NCBI RefSeq assembly: GCF_902459465.1
Contig: NC_047062.1
Coordinates: forward strand, 1,366,501 to 1,430,500
Direction: 5' to 3'
DNA length: 64,000 nt
From: Asterias rubens
Lineage: Eukaryota; Echinodermata; Asteroidea; Forcipulatida; Asteriidae
In this document: in pieces, positions 1 through 10,964 of the stretch
Layout of the letters: the number at the start of each line of letters is the position of its first letter
How positions within the stretch are numbered: position 1 is the first letter of the stretch
Program-made: the position numbers and the translations under genes
The notes under the pieces: model-generated
Told to the model about the DNA's origin: nothing
The model's database searches: none
The model's input: only the letters and a program-made list of their open reading frames with translations

Positions 1-360
1 TTATCAAGTAATAGATAACCACAAGGGAAAATGACTTGTTTAAATTTTAAATACCTTCAAGGGTATGAACAAAGGTAAATTTACTAGATCGGGCACTTGT
101 ATACGCCGCTCCAAATCTTTGGAACAATCTCCCTCCTTGCATTAGACAGTCTGCTTCACTTAATGTATTTAAATCAAAGTTAAAACCCTGTTTGTTTACT
201 TCAGCTATTTAATTCATTCAATTGCTCTGTTTGTGTATTTGTTTTTTTATTTTTTTCTCTGCATTTTATGTATTCCTTGTAATGCGCAGTAGAGTATATT
301 TATATAGGTCACTGCGCAATATATGTCCGTATGATTACCATTATTATTATTAAAGCAGAA
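1..360 (+). mobile_element. 3' end of a CR1/L2-like LINE
   Basis: An open frame at 87-212 reads as the extreme C-terminus of a LINE ORF2, including the familiar AAPNLWNNLPP and an FKSKLK-type block just before the stop TAA (210-212). It is followed by about 140 bp of untranslated sequence ending in an ATT-rich tail near 340-353. The rest of the element lies left of the window. Family assignment rests on this C-terminal block only. Confidence 0.7.
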
Positions 361-1177
361 TATGGACCTGCGGCATCCAAATTAATGTGCTAATGTTCTA
401 CCAACGGAGAGCTGTTAATTGTTGATTGTCTCCCTATTTTGTCAACAACTTTCTTTGGGTTGAAAGTCAAAAGAAATTCAACCTGACATAACTGTCTTGT
501 AGCCCAGGATCATAACAAAGTTTACGATACAACCAGGGAAGCAGCACTGAGTGGGATCACCTGAAGGGAATGTGATTCAAATATCATGTGACAAATCACA
601 ATAAAACTGACCATGCTGACTAGGTAAATCTATAAAAGAAAATCTAGTTCCAGGTATCTTGAGAGAAATGATGAACTTATGGGATTTCCACCTTTTGGCC
701 ATACAAGATTATAATAGGCCTACCCCATCACACCGAACTCATTTTCACTATGGTCTGTAAAATGAAGCTGAACTGGCTGAAACTGTATTGGAAATTGAGT
801 GGACACATGTACGGTAGTTCAAGGTAGCACCTCTTTACAGTCTGTCTAGGAGCTTCATGGACGGGCTCTGACGGACCCATTTGGTTGGGAAGGTGCTCCA
901 GAATTGTTACACTGGTCAAAATTAGACCGAGTGGCAACTCAGCTTAATGGCATCGTACTTAAATTTAGAAGGATATGCTATGAATGAAATTGCCGTACTT
1001 TGATCGTACTAGGGCATGCTAGACGTGGTGCCATCGGGCGTCATTTGGTATGTAATGTGTGCACACATAACGGGTCCGTTTGCGCATTCATCCCGTTTAC
1101 AGATACATGTAGACCTAGCCTTGGAGGCCTTACACTTTCGTTTTGTACTACAGTGACGTCCTGGACATCAGGGTACA
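361..1177. other. no recognised feature
   Basis: Unique-looking sequence with only short, unconvincing ORFs. I see no domain, tRNA or clear repeat here. Confidence 0.5.
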
Positions 1178-1744
1178 TTTCTGGGGCGGAAAATGTTCAC
1201 AGCTTCATAACTCAAATCTTACCTGCAAGAAAGCACCAATTTCAACAGATTCACATTCCATGGCAGCATACGTTTTTCTGCGGTGGGTTTTGAAGTTAAG
1301 TTTTTCTCAACAAATCCGTCATTTTCATGAAATAATGCAGCTCCCAACGTTAAGGAATTCCCATTTTTGTTCGTACTCTCACAGTCTACCGTGTGTACGC
1401 AAGACGCACGACGCGCACATTTTGAACTGTGTTGGTAACGCTGTGCAGTCAAGATACGGTGACCAAGAATTCATGCGTCTAAGCTTGCATCATGCATCTT
1501 GCACGCGAATGTATACGCGTACGCACGACAACAGACAACACTGAGAAAACGATCAAAACAGGAATTTTTTAACGTTGGAAGCTGCATTATTTCACGAAAA
1601 TGACGGATTTGTGAGGAAAATATGAGGACCAAAACCCACCGCAGAAGAATGTATGCCGCCATGGAATGTGAATCTGTTGAAACTAGTGGCTTGTTGCAGG
1701 TAAGATTTAAGTTATGAAGCTGTGAAATTTTTCCGCCCCAGAAA
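1178..1744. repeat. inverted-repeat element, arms about 200 bp
   Basis: The left arm (about 1178-1375) begins CTGGGGCGGAAAATGTTCAC. It is the reverse complement of about 1555-1744, which ends TTTTTCCGCCCCAG. The arms match through the heat-shock-like stretch around the B-box-like CCATGGCAGCATACG and are diverged by point changes and small indels. A spacer of about 180 bp separates them. It looks like a non-autonomous TIR or foldback element. The ORFs inside are frames through the arms, not genes. Confidence 0.75.
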
Positions 1745-3187
1745 CGGGCCTCGATAGTTAGGATTCTGTTCCTGTGTACAGAGAAAGAGTCCTAATGTAG
1801 ACCCAGCTTATTTCCAGAATTTAAGTTGAAACATTTTCAGCCAAAGTTATCTGTTCTAGCCAGACCAAACCCACTTTACAATTGTGAACTAGTTTGATGT
1901 GATCCAGCCCTTTTAAAGTCTGATGAATAGAAATAACTCATGATCAGTTATTAGGCTGTCAAAATGACAATCATAATAAAAGTGCTCCATGTACGCTGCC
2001 AATTTTATTTAGGGCAAGTAGACAAATACACCACTAGCTGATTACCTCTTGATTTCAGAAAATGGAAAATGAAACCTTCATTTGTTTACTTTAATTTGCT
2101 GCCGATATAGAGCTATACATATATGATCCACGATGTGTAAAATCAAATTTATGATTGAAAGAATGGTGCTCAGATGAAGCAAAAATACATTAAATATGTA
2201 GACTTTTTCGGGACGTCAATAATATTAAAAAATAATTTTAAAAGATGTGGCTTCAAAAAAGGTTAATGGCAGGGAGTATCAACTTTTCTTAAACATAACA
2301 TGGCCTTATTTCTAAAGAAGGGTGTTCCAGATAAAAATGAATGAGCTCATTTGTCCCAGTCTTTTAGAATTGTATATTGACCTACTCATAATGAAAGGAA
2401 CGTAATGCACCCACATGGCTCCAATGGGACGGGATGGTTTCTGTATACATACAATCAAACTCATGAGTCACACAGTGTTTCCCTACCCAATTGACCTTTA
2501 AAAATATGTGGCCATTGATGCGGGGTTGATCAAAAAGGACTGACACCTTTAAATAATAATATTGTAATATTATCCGATTTTATGATAAGCTTGCAGCTAA
2601 GCAGTTGAACACATGCATTATAAAAGATGTTGATGTTATCCGAGAGATACACTGACTGGTAATGTTTTGGTATACAGCCTAATGTCTTTCGAAAGTGATG
2701 TTGCATCTTTACAATGGCAGTCTACGTAATGACTGCCTTGCCTTGCCCACTGCAACAAAATCCATCAAACAAGGGAGTGTCCATCATGTTTGATTTATAA
2801 TCATTTATCTTCTTTCAATATTTATAATATTTTTAGGGAAGGTTTTCTTAAAGATTGAAAAAAATTCCTAATTATTGCTTTAAGAATGATTGGTAAAATT
2901 TCATCATCATGTGTAGTAGTCACGAGATGTCATATCATTTTGAGGTTGTTTGATTGACTATCTTACAGGCTTCATACATCCAGGAGAGAGAACAGAGTCA
3001 CTTTCCTCCAACGTTCTTTGCCTAGGCGCCATCCCCCCCCCCCCCCCCCCCCCCCCCTCAAATTGCCCAAGATGTTAATTTCCATACCACTGCGAAAGTT
3101 TTATGTACTGTACTTATAATGTCTTGTGCTTCGTCCATCTGTAGCCAGAGGGTTAACACTTGAAGGTACAAAAATTGCTGGTCTAAT
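1745..3187. other. no gene seen; poly-C tract
   Basis: AT-rich sequence without a credible ORF. The only clear structure is a C homopolymer of about 25 bases at 3033-3057. Confidence 0.5.
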
Positions 3188-3329
3188 GGGAGACTTTCTG
3201 GGACGATAGAGGGCAGCAGACTTACCGGGTAAATCCATTGTTCTCAGAATTATGCGCATGTTCAGAACTACGTAAACAATGGAAATTTACCCGGTATGTC
3301 TGCTGCCGCCTAGCGCTGGAAAGTCTCCT
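3188..3329. repeat. short TIR element (MITE-like)
   Basis: GGGAGACTTTC...GAGGGCAGCAGACTTACCGG at the left is mirrored by CCGGTATGTCTGCTGCCGCC...GAAAGTCTCC at the right. The arms are about 55 bp around a 35-bp centre. A related single arm (TACCTGGTAGGTCTGCTGCC) sits near 7328. Confidence 0.7.
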
Positions 3330-3351
3330 ATTGACATCAAGTTCATTTTTA

Positions 3352-4085
3352 GACCAAGTCCCAGAGAACTGTCAATACAGTGACATCCAAGTCACAGAGA
3401 ACTTTCACTGAGTGACATCAAAGTCCCAGAGAACTTTCACTATAGTGACATCCAAGTCACAGAGAACTTTCACTGAGTGACATCAAAGTCACATGAGAAC
3501 TTTCACTACAGTGACATCCAAGTCACAGAGAACTTTCAGTACAATGACATCAAAGTCATAGAGAACTTTCACTGAGTGACATCAAAGTCACATGAGAACT
3601 TTCAGCACAGTGACATCCAAGTCACAGAGAACTTTCACCGAGTGACATCAAAGTCACATGAGAACTTTCAATACAGTGACATCCAAGTCACAGAGAACTT
3701 TCACTACAGTGACATCCAAGTCACAGAGAACTTTCACTGAGTGACATCAAAGTCAGATGAGAACTTTCACTACAGTGACATCCAAGTCCCAGAGAACTTC
3801 CACTACAGTGACATCAAAGTCACAGAGAAATTTCACTGAGTGACATCAACGTCCCAGAGAACTTTCACTAAAGTGACATCCAAGTCCCAGAGAACTTTCA
3901 CTACAGTGACATCCAAGTCACAGAGAACTTTCACTACAGTGACATCCAAGTCACAGAGAACTTTCACTAAAGTGACATCCAAGTCACAGAAAACTTTCAC
4001 TGAGTGACATGAAAGTCACATGAGAACTTTTACTATGTGGCATCAAAGTCACAGAGAAGTTTCAGTTCACTGAGTGACATCTGAA
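3352..4085. repeat. minisatellite, about 33-bp unit, about 22 copies
   Basis: Tandem units read AGTGACATCCAAGTCACAGA then GAACTTTCACT. Two variants alternate irregularly, CATCCAAGTCACAGAGAA and CATCAAAGTCACATGAGAA, which suggests an earlier two-unit higher-order repeat. There is no long ORF. Confidence 0.9.
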
Positions 4086-4261
4086 CCTCAGAAACCTTGC
4101 CCCGCCCCCTTCCAAAATCAGATCAGAAAATATAAATTAAATGATTCAATACTACATCCCCCCAGGGTTGCAACTAAAATAAAGTACATGTAAGTAAATA
4201 AAAACATATTTTGATACAAAAAATAACATAATATGGAAAGGCTTGCAGTAACACCATGTAC

Positions 4262-4455
4262 GCCTAATGACTATCTCTAACGAGTTGGGGTGGCTCTGAA
4301 AAGAACTGTTGGTTTCAACTTGACGTTTTGATCAGTATGCTCTGATCGTCTTCTGGAGAAAAGCTACGATCAGAGCATCCTGATCGAAACGTCAAGTTGA
4401 AACCAACTTTTTTTTAAGAACCCCCCCAACTCGAGGTAGTAGTTAGGCCTACATG
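4262..4455. repeat. inverted repeat / long hairpin
   Basis: TTGGTTTCAACTTGACGTTT (from about 4310) is mirrored by AAACGTCAAGTTGAAACCAA (to about 4409), with a central GCTCTGATCG...CGATCAGAGC stem. Weaker pairing extends outward through the AACTCG/CGAGTT segments. It resembles a small MITE with a strong cruciform potential. Confidence 0.75.
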
Positions 4456-4759
4456 GTGTTACTGTTACCGCAAACCTTTCATATCGTATTTCCACCATGC
4501 AAAGTTTCAAGTTGTAAAAAACAATATAAACAAATGTTAAATAAAACAAAACATACACAAATGTTCAATATAGTAAATACAATCAACAAAATCAATCAAT
4601 ACGACTTTTAAGTTTGTAATGTAGGCCCTTATAATATATATAAACTGCCAACAATAATAACATCTTTACAGTTACAATCAATAGCTACTGATTCACATCA
4701 ACTTACATCATTCTTTTTTAAAATAAGACAGTTGGATTGTCATTAGGATGAATACTTAC

Positions 4760-4924
4760 TCTTTTTCTGACCATATCATATACTTTCTCCTTGATGATAG
4801 TTGACCTGGTTTCGCCAACATCGTCCGGTATTGAAAACGTATCCCTCACAAAACCAATCTGAATAGAGAAGCACGGCACCGAACTGCCCGCATTCGACGT
4901 TTTACTCGTCACTTCGTCCCCCAT
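4760..4924 (-). CDS. probable first coding exon, gene unrecognised
   Basis: The minus strand has ATG at 4924 followed by 55 codons and then a strong donor (AAAAGA|GTAAGT) at 4760/4759, phase 0. The start MGDEVTSK is followed by VPCFSIQIGFVRDTF and KEKVYDMVRKR. This has a ubiquitin-like beta-strand feel, and the IQIG-x-x-R block recalls the N-terminus of protein kinase D proteins, but the similarity is short and I do not assign it. Upstream (about 4950-5210) the sequence is richer in CpG, as expected for a promoter or 5' end. The following exons would lie at lower coordinates or left of the window; I could not identify one. The ATG of the longer open frame (4978) is in frame, so translation may start there. 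Confidence 0.45.
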
Positions 4925-6759
4925 TTTTCTGGCGATGAATCCACGAAATTGAGTCACCTTTTCGTGATGGTTGTGCACCTTTCTGCTCTTTAGATATAGG
5001 GATAGACTTCAGCAGTGTTGTGTTGTTAGACAGAAGCAACGGCGTGTAAAATGTCGCTGCCCTGTGTCCAGCTTGTCCGATCGGCAACGATGCCCGCTGC
5101 CATTTCTATGTTATGCATAAACCTAGCCTATACCCCGACGTCGCTACCTCAATCGTGTGTGTGTGTGTGTGTGAAGAAAAAAATATGGCGGAATGGTCAC
5201 GTGACCATGGGAAACTAATTAATTTTAAACGAGAAAATTGTGTTAAACCATGTATTCCCTACTTAAACTTAGATTAATATGGAACTTGTACCTCAAAGCT
5301 ATCATGTGCAACAGTTAAATGTTTTTTATGTCCCGTCTCTGTACATGTGAATATAAATATATGTTGTCAAACCATGGTCAACCCATGGTCATGTTTGCAG
5401 TTTCTAGACTTGGGACAGAATTCGAGAACTGGAAGCAAGAGTTTACATGAACTGTTGAAAACTATTTAATAATAGTAATAATAATATTTATTCGGGCAAT
5501 CACATTTACAAGCACATGTACATACATTAAAAATATTTAAGAAAACAAAGTAAAACAACAGTGGGGTGCCCAGGAGAGCATAAAAGTTAAAAAAAATAAC
5601 TGTCGCCAAAAAGACGTATGTCTCCTAAAACCCTAAAAATACATTAAGGCAAGAGGGGGCATATAAAAAAGCACGGAAGATAATACAAAACACTAAACAA
5701 TTTAAAAAGGCAAACGAGACATACACAGATAAACAAACATAAAAAATTAATGATACGTAAAAAAAGCAAGTCTATACATCAAAAAGGTTAAAGGGCAATA
5801 CAACAAAATTCCGATAAGGGGACACATATGAAATGACATTGTAAACATACGGACGAACGCAAAGGTTCGGTCGCAAGATAACAAATTGTGTACACCAAAC
5901 CTGCATTATGGGCAGTTATTTATTGGAGGGAGCTCGGGAATAAAACCCTTGGTCTAGCAACTTTTGTTATGGTAACTTGCAAGATTATTTTTTAAAGGCA
6001 TGTGCGGATATCAAGAGAGGGCGCTAATCTTTTTTTCTGGTTCTGGTGAGTTACTGCACAATCTTCACATCGGGATGTCGGGATGTACACGTACAGGTGA
6101 CTGTGCAGCAATGATTTACATGAAGTGAGCCCCCCCCCCCCCCCCCCCACCCCCGATGATGTTACCCATATCCCTTAACTATTAGTTGGTGCGTCGCGAA
6201 TATCCTGTGGTAAAGTAGTTTGTATCAGTGCAAATGATCTTGGGAGGAACGAGAATTTTCTGTAATCAAAGTTGCCACTGTTATGAAACATTTTTTTCTT
6301 CTAAATCGTTGAAAAAAGGGAGTAATTCAAAGAAGGGCCACTAGAAGGTGGTCCCAGCCCTAGTCACGGGAGAAGAGAAGAGAAAGAGAAACCTTCTTTA
6401 GATACCTTCCAAAAAACTAGAAGGCCTCGTTGAGGTACACAGCAGAAAACTCTTCAAAACAGCAGACATAAACACAACACAAGAGGTCACTCTCTCAAAA
6501 GCCAACCCTGAATAAAGACATTGGATACAGCAGGAATAGAAATAAACATACGTAATGCCCTTCCACAAGCAGTAGGCCCAGTCGGTGCCAAAACTGCTGC
6601 AACATTTTAAGGAAAACTGGATTTTCACTGGAAGGAGGAAAAGATGGGGTCACAAAGGCCATACCTAATAAATCTACTAATTAAACCGTAAGTAGTAAAA
6701 TAGAGGGAAACTTTAGACTATCTGCCAATCACCAAGAGAGGGCGCTCTTTACAAGGTAA
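4925..6759. other. intergenic; (GT)n, A-rich repeat tail, poly-C
   Basis: Contains a (GT)n run at 5154-5173 and a stretch at about 5465-5790 that starts with an AATAATAATATTTATT tail. The latter resembles the 3' end of a retroelement inserted in reverse, but no coding part is visible. A C homopolymer sits at 6130-6148. No gene is supported. Confidence 0.5.
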
Positions 6760-6911
6760 TAGACCTTATCGCAAATACCAATGCGCAAGCGCAGACTGTT
6801 GAATGAGGTGCATTGTGGGATAGATATGGATCAAATTTTGATACCAGCAAGACCACAATGCACCTAATTCCAAGCTTTACGCGCGCGCCCCGGTATTTGC
6901 GATAAGGTCTA
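6760..6911. mobile_element. 152-bp MITE with perfect 20-bp TIRs
   Basis: TAGACCTTATCGCAAATACC at the left end is exactly mirrored by GGTATTTGCGATAAGGTCTA at the right end. The interior also pairs partly (GTGCATTGTGG...CCACAATGCAC). It has no coding capacity. TA may be the duplicated target. Confidence 0.85.
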
Positions 6912-8278
6912 TGTTAATGTAATTAATTAGGAATAGGAGAAGCATGAGTTACGGTCACCGACAGCAAATACCTTGTGTTTTGCATGTTTTTGTTTTTGCA
7001 TTTAGATTTAGCCAAACTGTATTTTGTTTTTCATAACACAATGCCAAAACTTTGGTGTGCAGTATAAACCAAACTGTTCTGGAACAGGACGTACCGTCCG
7101 TACTGGACACGAGTTCCCCGAGGATAACAAGCGGTGTGCATGAGTTTTTGGGAACGTTTCTTATAGGGTAATAGCAAAAATTCCAAAATGCTGATGCTGA
7201 GTTTAGTTGTATGACAATGTATCTGATTAGTTTTCAAGAGGCTGAGAGACTTCTAAATACTTTTTGAGTATTATTTTTTGAATTTTTAGCATTTACCATT
7301 GTTTGCTATGAGGTTTGTGCACCCTTACCTGGTAGGTCTGCTGCCCTCTAGTGGCAGATCTTTCAAAAAGTCTCCCAACAGGTCGACCGCTGGGATGGGC
7401 AAATCGCTTGCACAGATCTTAATCAGGAAGTACGTCATGCGTACAGTGCATAGAAATATGGTGCAGTGTGAGTGTGATGCATGATGGGACTGCGCATTAT
7501 TTAACCAATGACAGTGCATGATACGTCTGCCCATTCCAGCGCCCAACGTGGGTAATTGTATGCACACGTTTGTCCTAGGAAAAAACCCGCCACACACCGG
7601 GGTCGACCCAGGGAAGCTAAACGAACGCACCCATAATGGGCTGAGGGAGGATATTTAAAAAGAGGAGAAGTACATACAGAAAGTAAATGTGTCGAAGTAA
7701 TTAGAAGGATTGAAGTGGAGACTCGTTGTAATCGTAAGCAGCAATTAAAACTTTGTTTGCATTAAAAAAAGAAACGAAATTAAAGCCATTGGACATTAAA
7801 CAGTAACGTCCAAGGCCGACACTTAATGTATCACAACTTATATATAAAATAACAAACCTGTGAACATTTAGGCTCAATCGGTCATCGAGGTCGGGAGAAA
7901 ATAACGGGAAAACCCACCCTTGTTTCCGCACGTTTCGCCGTGTCATGACATGTTAAAAATAAATCCGAAAATCTCGTTATCGAGAATTTATATTGTTTTA
8001 ATGTTTTCTCAAAAAGTAAAGCATTTCATGGAATAATATTCCAAGCGAAGTCTTTCACCATTACCTTCTGTAAACCCCGTTGGTTATTTGTAAATCTGTG
8101 AACTTAAAAAAAAATATGTACCAAAAGTTTCCAAAGGCCTGGTTCATACTTCTTGCGAATGCAAAGTGAATTCCCAGAGACAAACATTTGAAAAACAAAC
8201 GTGAGAAGACAAAAAGTGTTACAATCATAAGAAATCTCGGTACTGAACCTTTGAGGCTCTCTAGAATAACAATTAAAG
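6912..8278. other. no gene seen; repeat fragments
   Basis: Holds a single arm of the 3.2-kb TIR element near 7328-7360. It also has a one-ended match to MITE family B (CCTGGTTCATACTTCTTGCG) near 8138. The ORFs at 7299-7630 lie in this repeat-derived sequence and show no domain. Confidence 0.45.
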
Positions 8279-8850
8279 ATCTTGGGCTCGAATCCTGGCC
8301 GTCCATTGGTACGTATGCATGTACAGGTCTTGGGCTCGAATCCTGGCCGTCCATTGGTACGTATGCATGTAAAGGTCTTGGGCTCGAATCCTGGCCGTCC
8401 ATTGGTACGTATGCATGTACAGGTCTTGGGCTCGAATCCTGGCCGTCCATTGGTACGTATGCATGTAAAGATCTTGGGCTCGAATCCTGGCCGTCCATTG
8501 GTACGTATGCATGTACAGGTCTTGGGCTCGAATCCTGGCCGTCCATTGGTACGTATGCATGTAAAGGTCTTGGGCTCGAATCCTGGCCGTCCATTGGTAC
8601 GTATGCATGTACAGGTCTTGGGCTCGAATCCTGGCCGTCCATTAGTACGTATGCATGTAAAGGTCTTGGGCTCGAATCCTGGCCGTCCATTGGTACGTAT
8701 GCATGTAAAGGTCTTGGGCTCGAATCCTGGCTGTCCATTGGTACGTATGCATGTACAGGTCTTGGGCTCGAATCCTGGCCGTCCATTGGTACGTATGCAT
8801 GTAAAGGTCTTGGGCTCGAATCCTGGCCGTCCATTGGTACGTATGCATGT
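8279..8850. repeat. 48-bp minisatellite, 12 copies
   Basis: Twelve tandem 48-bp units with the core GGGCTCGAATCCTGGCCGTC and CATTGGTACGTATGCATGTA. The last three bases before GGTCTTGGG alternate ACA and AAA along most of the array (one AAA-AAA step), so it probably grew as 96-bp dimers. The period is divisible by three and the unit has few stops, so several frames on both strands are open. None is a gene. GGGCTCGAATCC resembles a tRNA T-arm, so a tRNA-derived seed is possible. Confidence 0.95.
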
Positions 8851-9338
8851 GGATTTTTTTTTAACGTGAATTCTGAGTAATATTTACTTATGATCTCTGA
8901 GTATGCTTTTTCTGACTATTATTTTGGCGTAATTGGGTGTAATTATGTATTTCTTTTCTTGATACAAATGCGTGCCCAAAAAGTCACAAACTAAATAATT
9001 GGCTATAACTCTTAGATGCACCGACCGGAAACGTTTGGTATGTCCTTATTGTCAACGTCCAGTATGACTTGGTGCATCCCAACATGCACAAAATAACGAA
9101 ATTAAGAAAAAAAAATGATTTTGGTCGTCGGAGTTGTGAGAGAATTAAAGAAAAAACACGCATGTCGCACAAGTTGGTAGCTCTCAGATGCCTTGTATTC
9201 GAGACTTCAGCTGAGGTCTCTTTTTCAATTCAAATAAAATTATTTAAGTGAGAAATTTCTGTTGCAATGGTGTCCAGGTCAAGCCATTTTTTGCATAGAT
9301 AGACCAGACTAAGCGTACAGCACCAACTAGAATGGGCA
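8851..9338. other. no recognised feature
   Basis: About 490 bp with short ORFs only. A weak resemblance to MITE family A (GTGCATCCCAACATGCACAA) is seen at about 9060-9110. Confidence 0.4.
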
Positions 9339-9430
9339 CCTGTCTTTATCCGCAAGGATAAAGACAGGTCCCTACCGCTAGATCCAGTGATTCCATTGGA
9401 TACAATGATATTAAGTAAACGTTCATCAAA
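9327..9430 (-). mobile_element. Helitron-like 3' terminus
   Basis: On the minus strand the sequence runs from a part shared with the 35.5-kb element into a perfect 13-bp hairpin (CCTGTCTTTATCC, loop TTGC, GGATAAAGACAGG; 9368-9339). Eight bases later it ends CTAG followed by T (9330-9326). A hairpin just before CTRR|T is the hallmark of Helitron 3' ends. The element is truncated and no Rep/helicase is present. Confidence 0.55.
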
Positions 9431-9519
9431 ACACCTTATTAGCGGCTACGTCTTAGAATACGATCATGCACGTTAAATGTCGCTACACAGCCGCAGCCAC
9501 AACTGCCAATTCGGAAACA

Positions 9520-9740
9520 GCTTTGTAACACGAAGTTGTGTGCTTTCAGATGGTTGATTTCGAGACCTCAAATTCTAAACTTGAGGTCTCGAAATCAAAT
9601 CACACCTTTCTCAAAAACTACATTACTTCAGAGGGAGCCATTTCTCACAATGTTTTATATTATCAACCTCTCCCCATTACTCGTATCAAGTAAGGTTTTA
9701 TGATAATAATTATTTTGAGTAACTACCAATAGTGTATGTC
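9520..9740. mobile_element. MITE family A, partial
   Basis: Contains the central palindrome TTGATTTCGAGACCTCA...TGAGGTCTCGAAATCAA and the right half through GTTTTATATTATCAACCTCT to a degraded terminal repeat. The left terminal repeat is missing. Confidence 0.8.
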
Positions 9741-9897
9741 CAAGTCGAATGTATAGGTCTAATGTGAGGACATTTTGGTCAAACGGTATTTTAAAAAACA
9801 CAACACTTTGAGGTTGAAAGTTTGGTCACCAACCTATTATTAAGTAAAAGACAACAACATTGCTTGTGTAAACCGGAACACCAGAATAACCGTGAAT

Positions 9898-10270
9898 TAA
9901 AGGAACGTTACAGAATTGATAAGAAACAAAAATCGTGAAGATCACAGGTTTACATAAAACTTACACGGTCTAATAATGATGATAGTAGAAAACATCCCTT
10001 GAAATATTTCTGTCTGAAATGTCATATTATTTGATGGTAAACAAATAATCTAATTTCGCGTTTGGCGTTTATCCCTCAGTGAGCGTTTTATTCGTTTTTG
10101 TTTTGGCATCGATGCAATGCAAAATTAGTAATCGGTTTTTCACTATTTTCTCGCGACCCAGATGGCCAATCGATCTCAAACTTCTACAGGTTTGTCAGTT
10201 AATGTATATGGATTACATTAAGTGCCAGCAACTGTTTTGTTAGCAAAATCAATTCTGTAATGTTCCTTTA
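9898..10270. mobile_element. MITE family D, full length
   Basis: Terminal inverted repeats TAAAGGAACGTTACAGAATT and AATTCTGTAATGTTCCTTTA bound a 373-bp element with the internal landmarks CTCAGTGAGCGTTTTATTC and GATGGCCAATCGATCTC. It directly abuts a family-A MITE on the right, sharing the junction TTTAAAGG. Confidence 0.85.
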
Positions 10271-10651
10271 AAGGCAGTGGACACTTTTATTAATTGTCAA
10301 AGATATCCTTTACAGTTGGTGTATCTCAACATATGCTTAAAATAACCTGTGAACATTTGAGCTCAATCGGTCTTCGAACTTGCGAAATAATAATGAAAGA
10401 AAAAAAAAACCCATGTCACACGAAGTTGTGTGCGCGTAGATGGTTGATTTCGAGACCTCAAGTTCTAAATCTGAGGTCTCGAAATCAAATTCGTGGAAAA
10501 TTACTTCTTTCTCGAAAACTATGGCCCTTCAGAGGGAAGCTGTTTCGCACAATGTTTTATACCATCAACCTCTCCACATAACTCGTTACCAAGTAAGGTT
10601 TTATGCTACAAATTATTTTGAGTAATTACCAATAGTGTCCACTGCCTTTAA
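10270..10651. mobile_element. MITE family A, full length
   Basis: AAAGGCAGTGGACACTTTTA at the left is mirrored by AATAGTGTCCACTGCCTTTA at the right. The centre is a palindrome, TTTCGAGACCTCA...TGAGGTCTCGAAA. It is a good reference copy for the dominant family in this window. Confidence 0.9.
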
Positions 10652-10964
10652 GTAACAAAGATTTTTTTTAAAGTTCCCGTAGCTACATAAATATTGCATG
10701 GGTTTGTTATTCTAAAACATCCATCGAATAATATTATACGCCTGACTGATTGACAAGGGATTGACAGACCTATTGTGATTGGTACAATGTAAAGTGTTAA
10801 AATACAGTACAACAAAGCTGTTCTATGAAATGAGTGCCACTGGCGCATTTCAAATAAATTTCTGTCTCAAAAAACCTCTCAGATGGAAGAAAGTATTAGC
10901 GTTATTAAAATCCCACAAGACTCTCCTGTACAGCGTTTTTGTATTCGACCTACAGAGATAAAAA

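Noticed and set aside
1000-1662. Overlapping ORFs of 63-133 codons
   Set aside because: They read through the two arms of an inverted-repeat element.
3352-4085. CRISPR-like repeated array
   Set aside because: No unique spacers; it is a contiguous minisatellite in animal DNA.
8061-8880. ORFs of 195-257 codons on both strands
   Set aside because: They are frames through a 48-bp minisatellite with no start context, no domain and equal openness in several frames.
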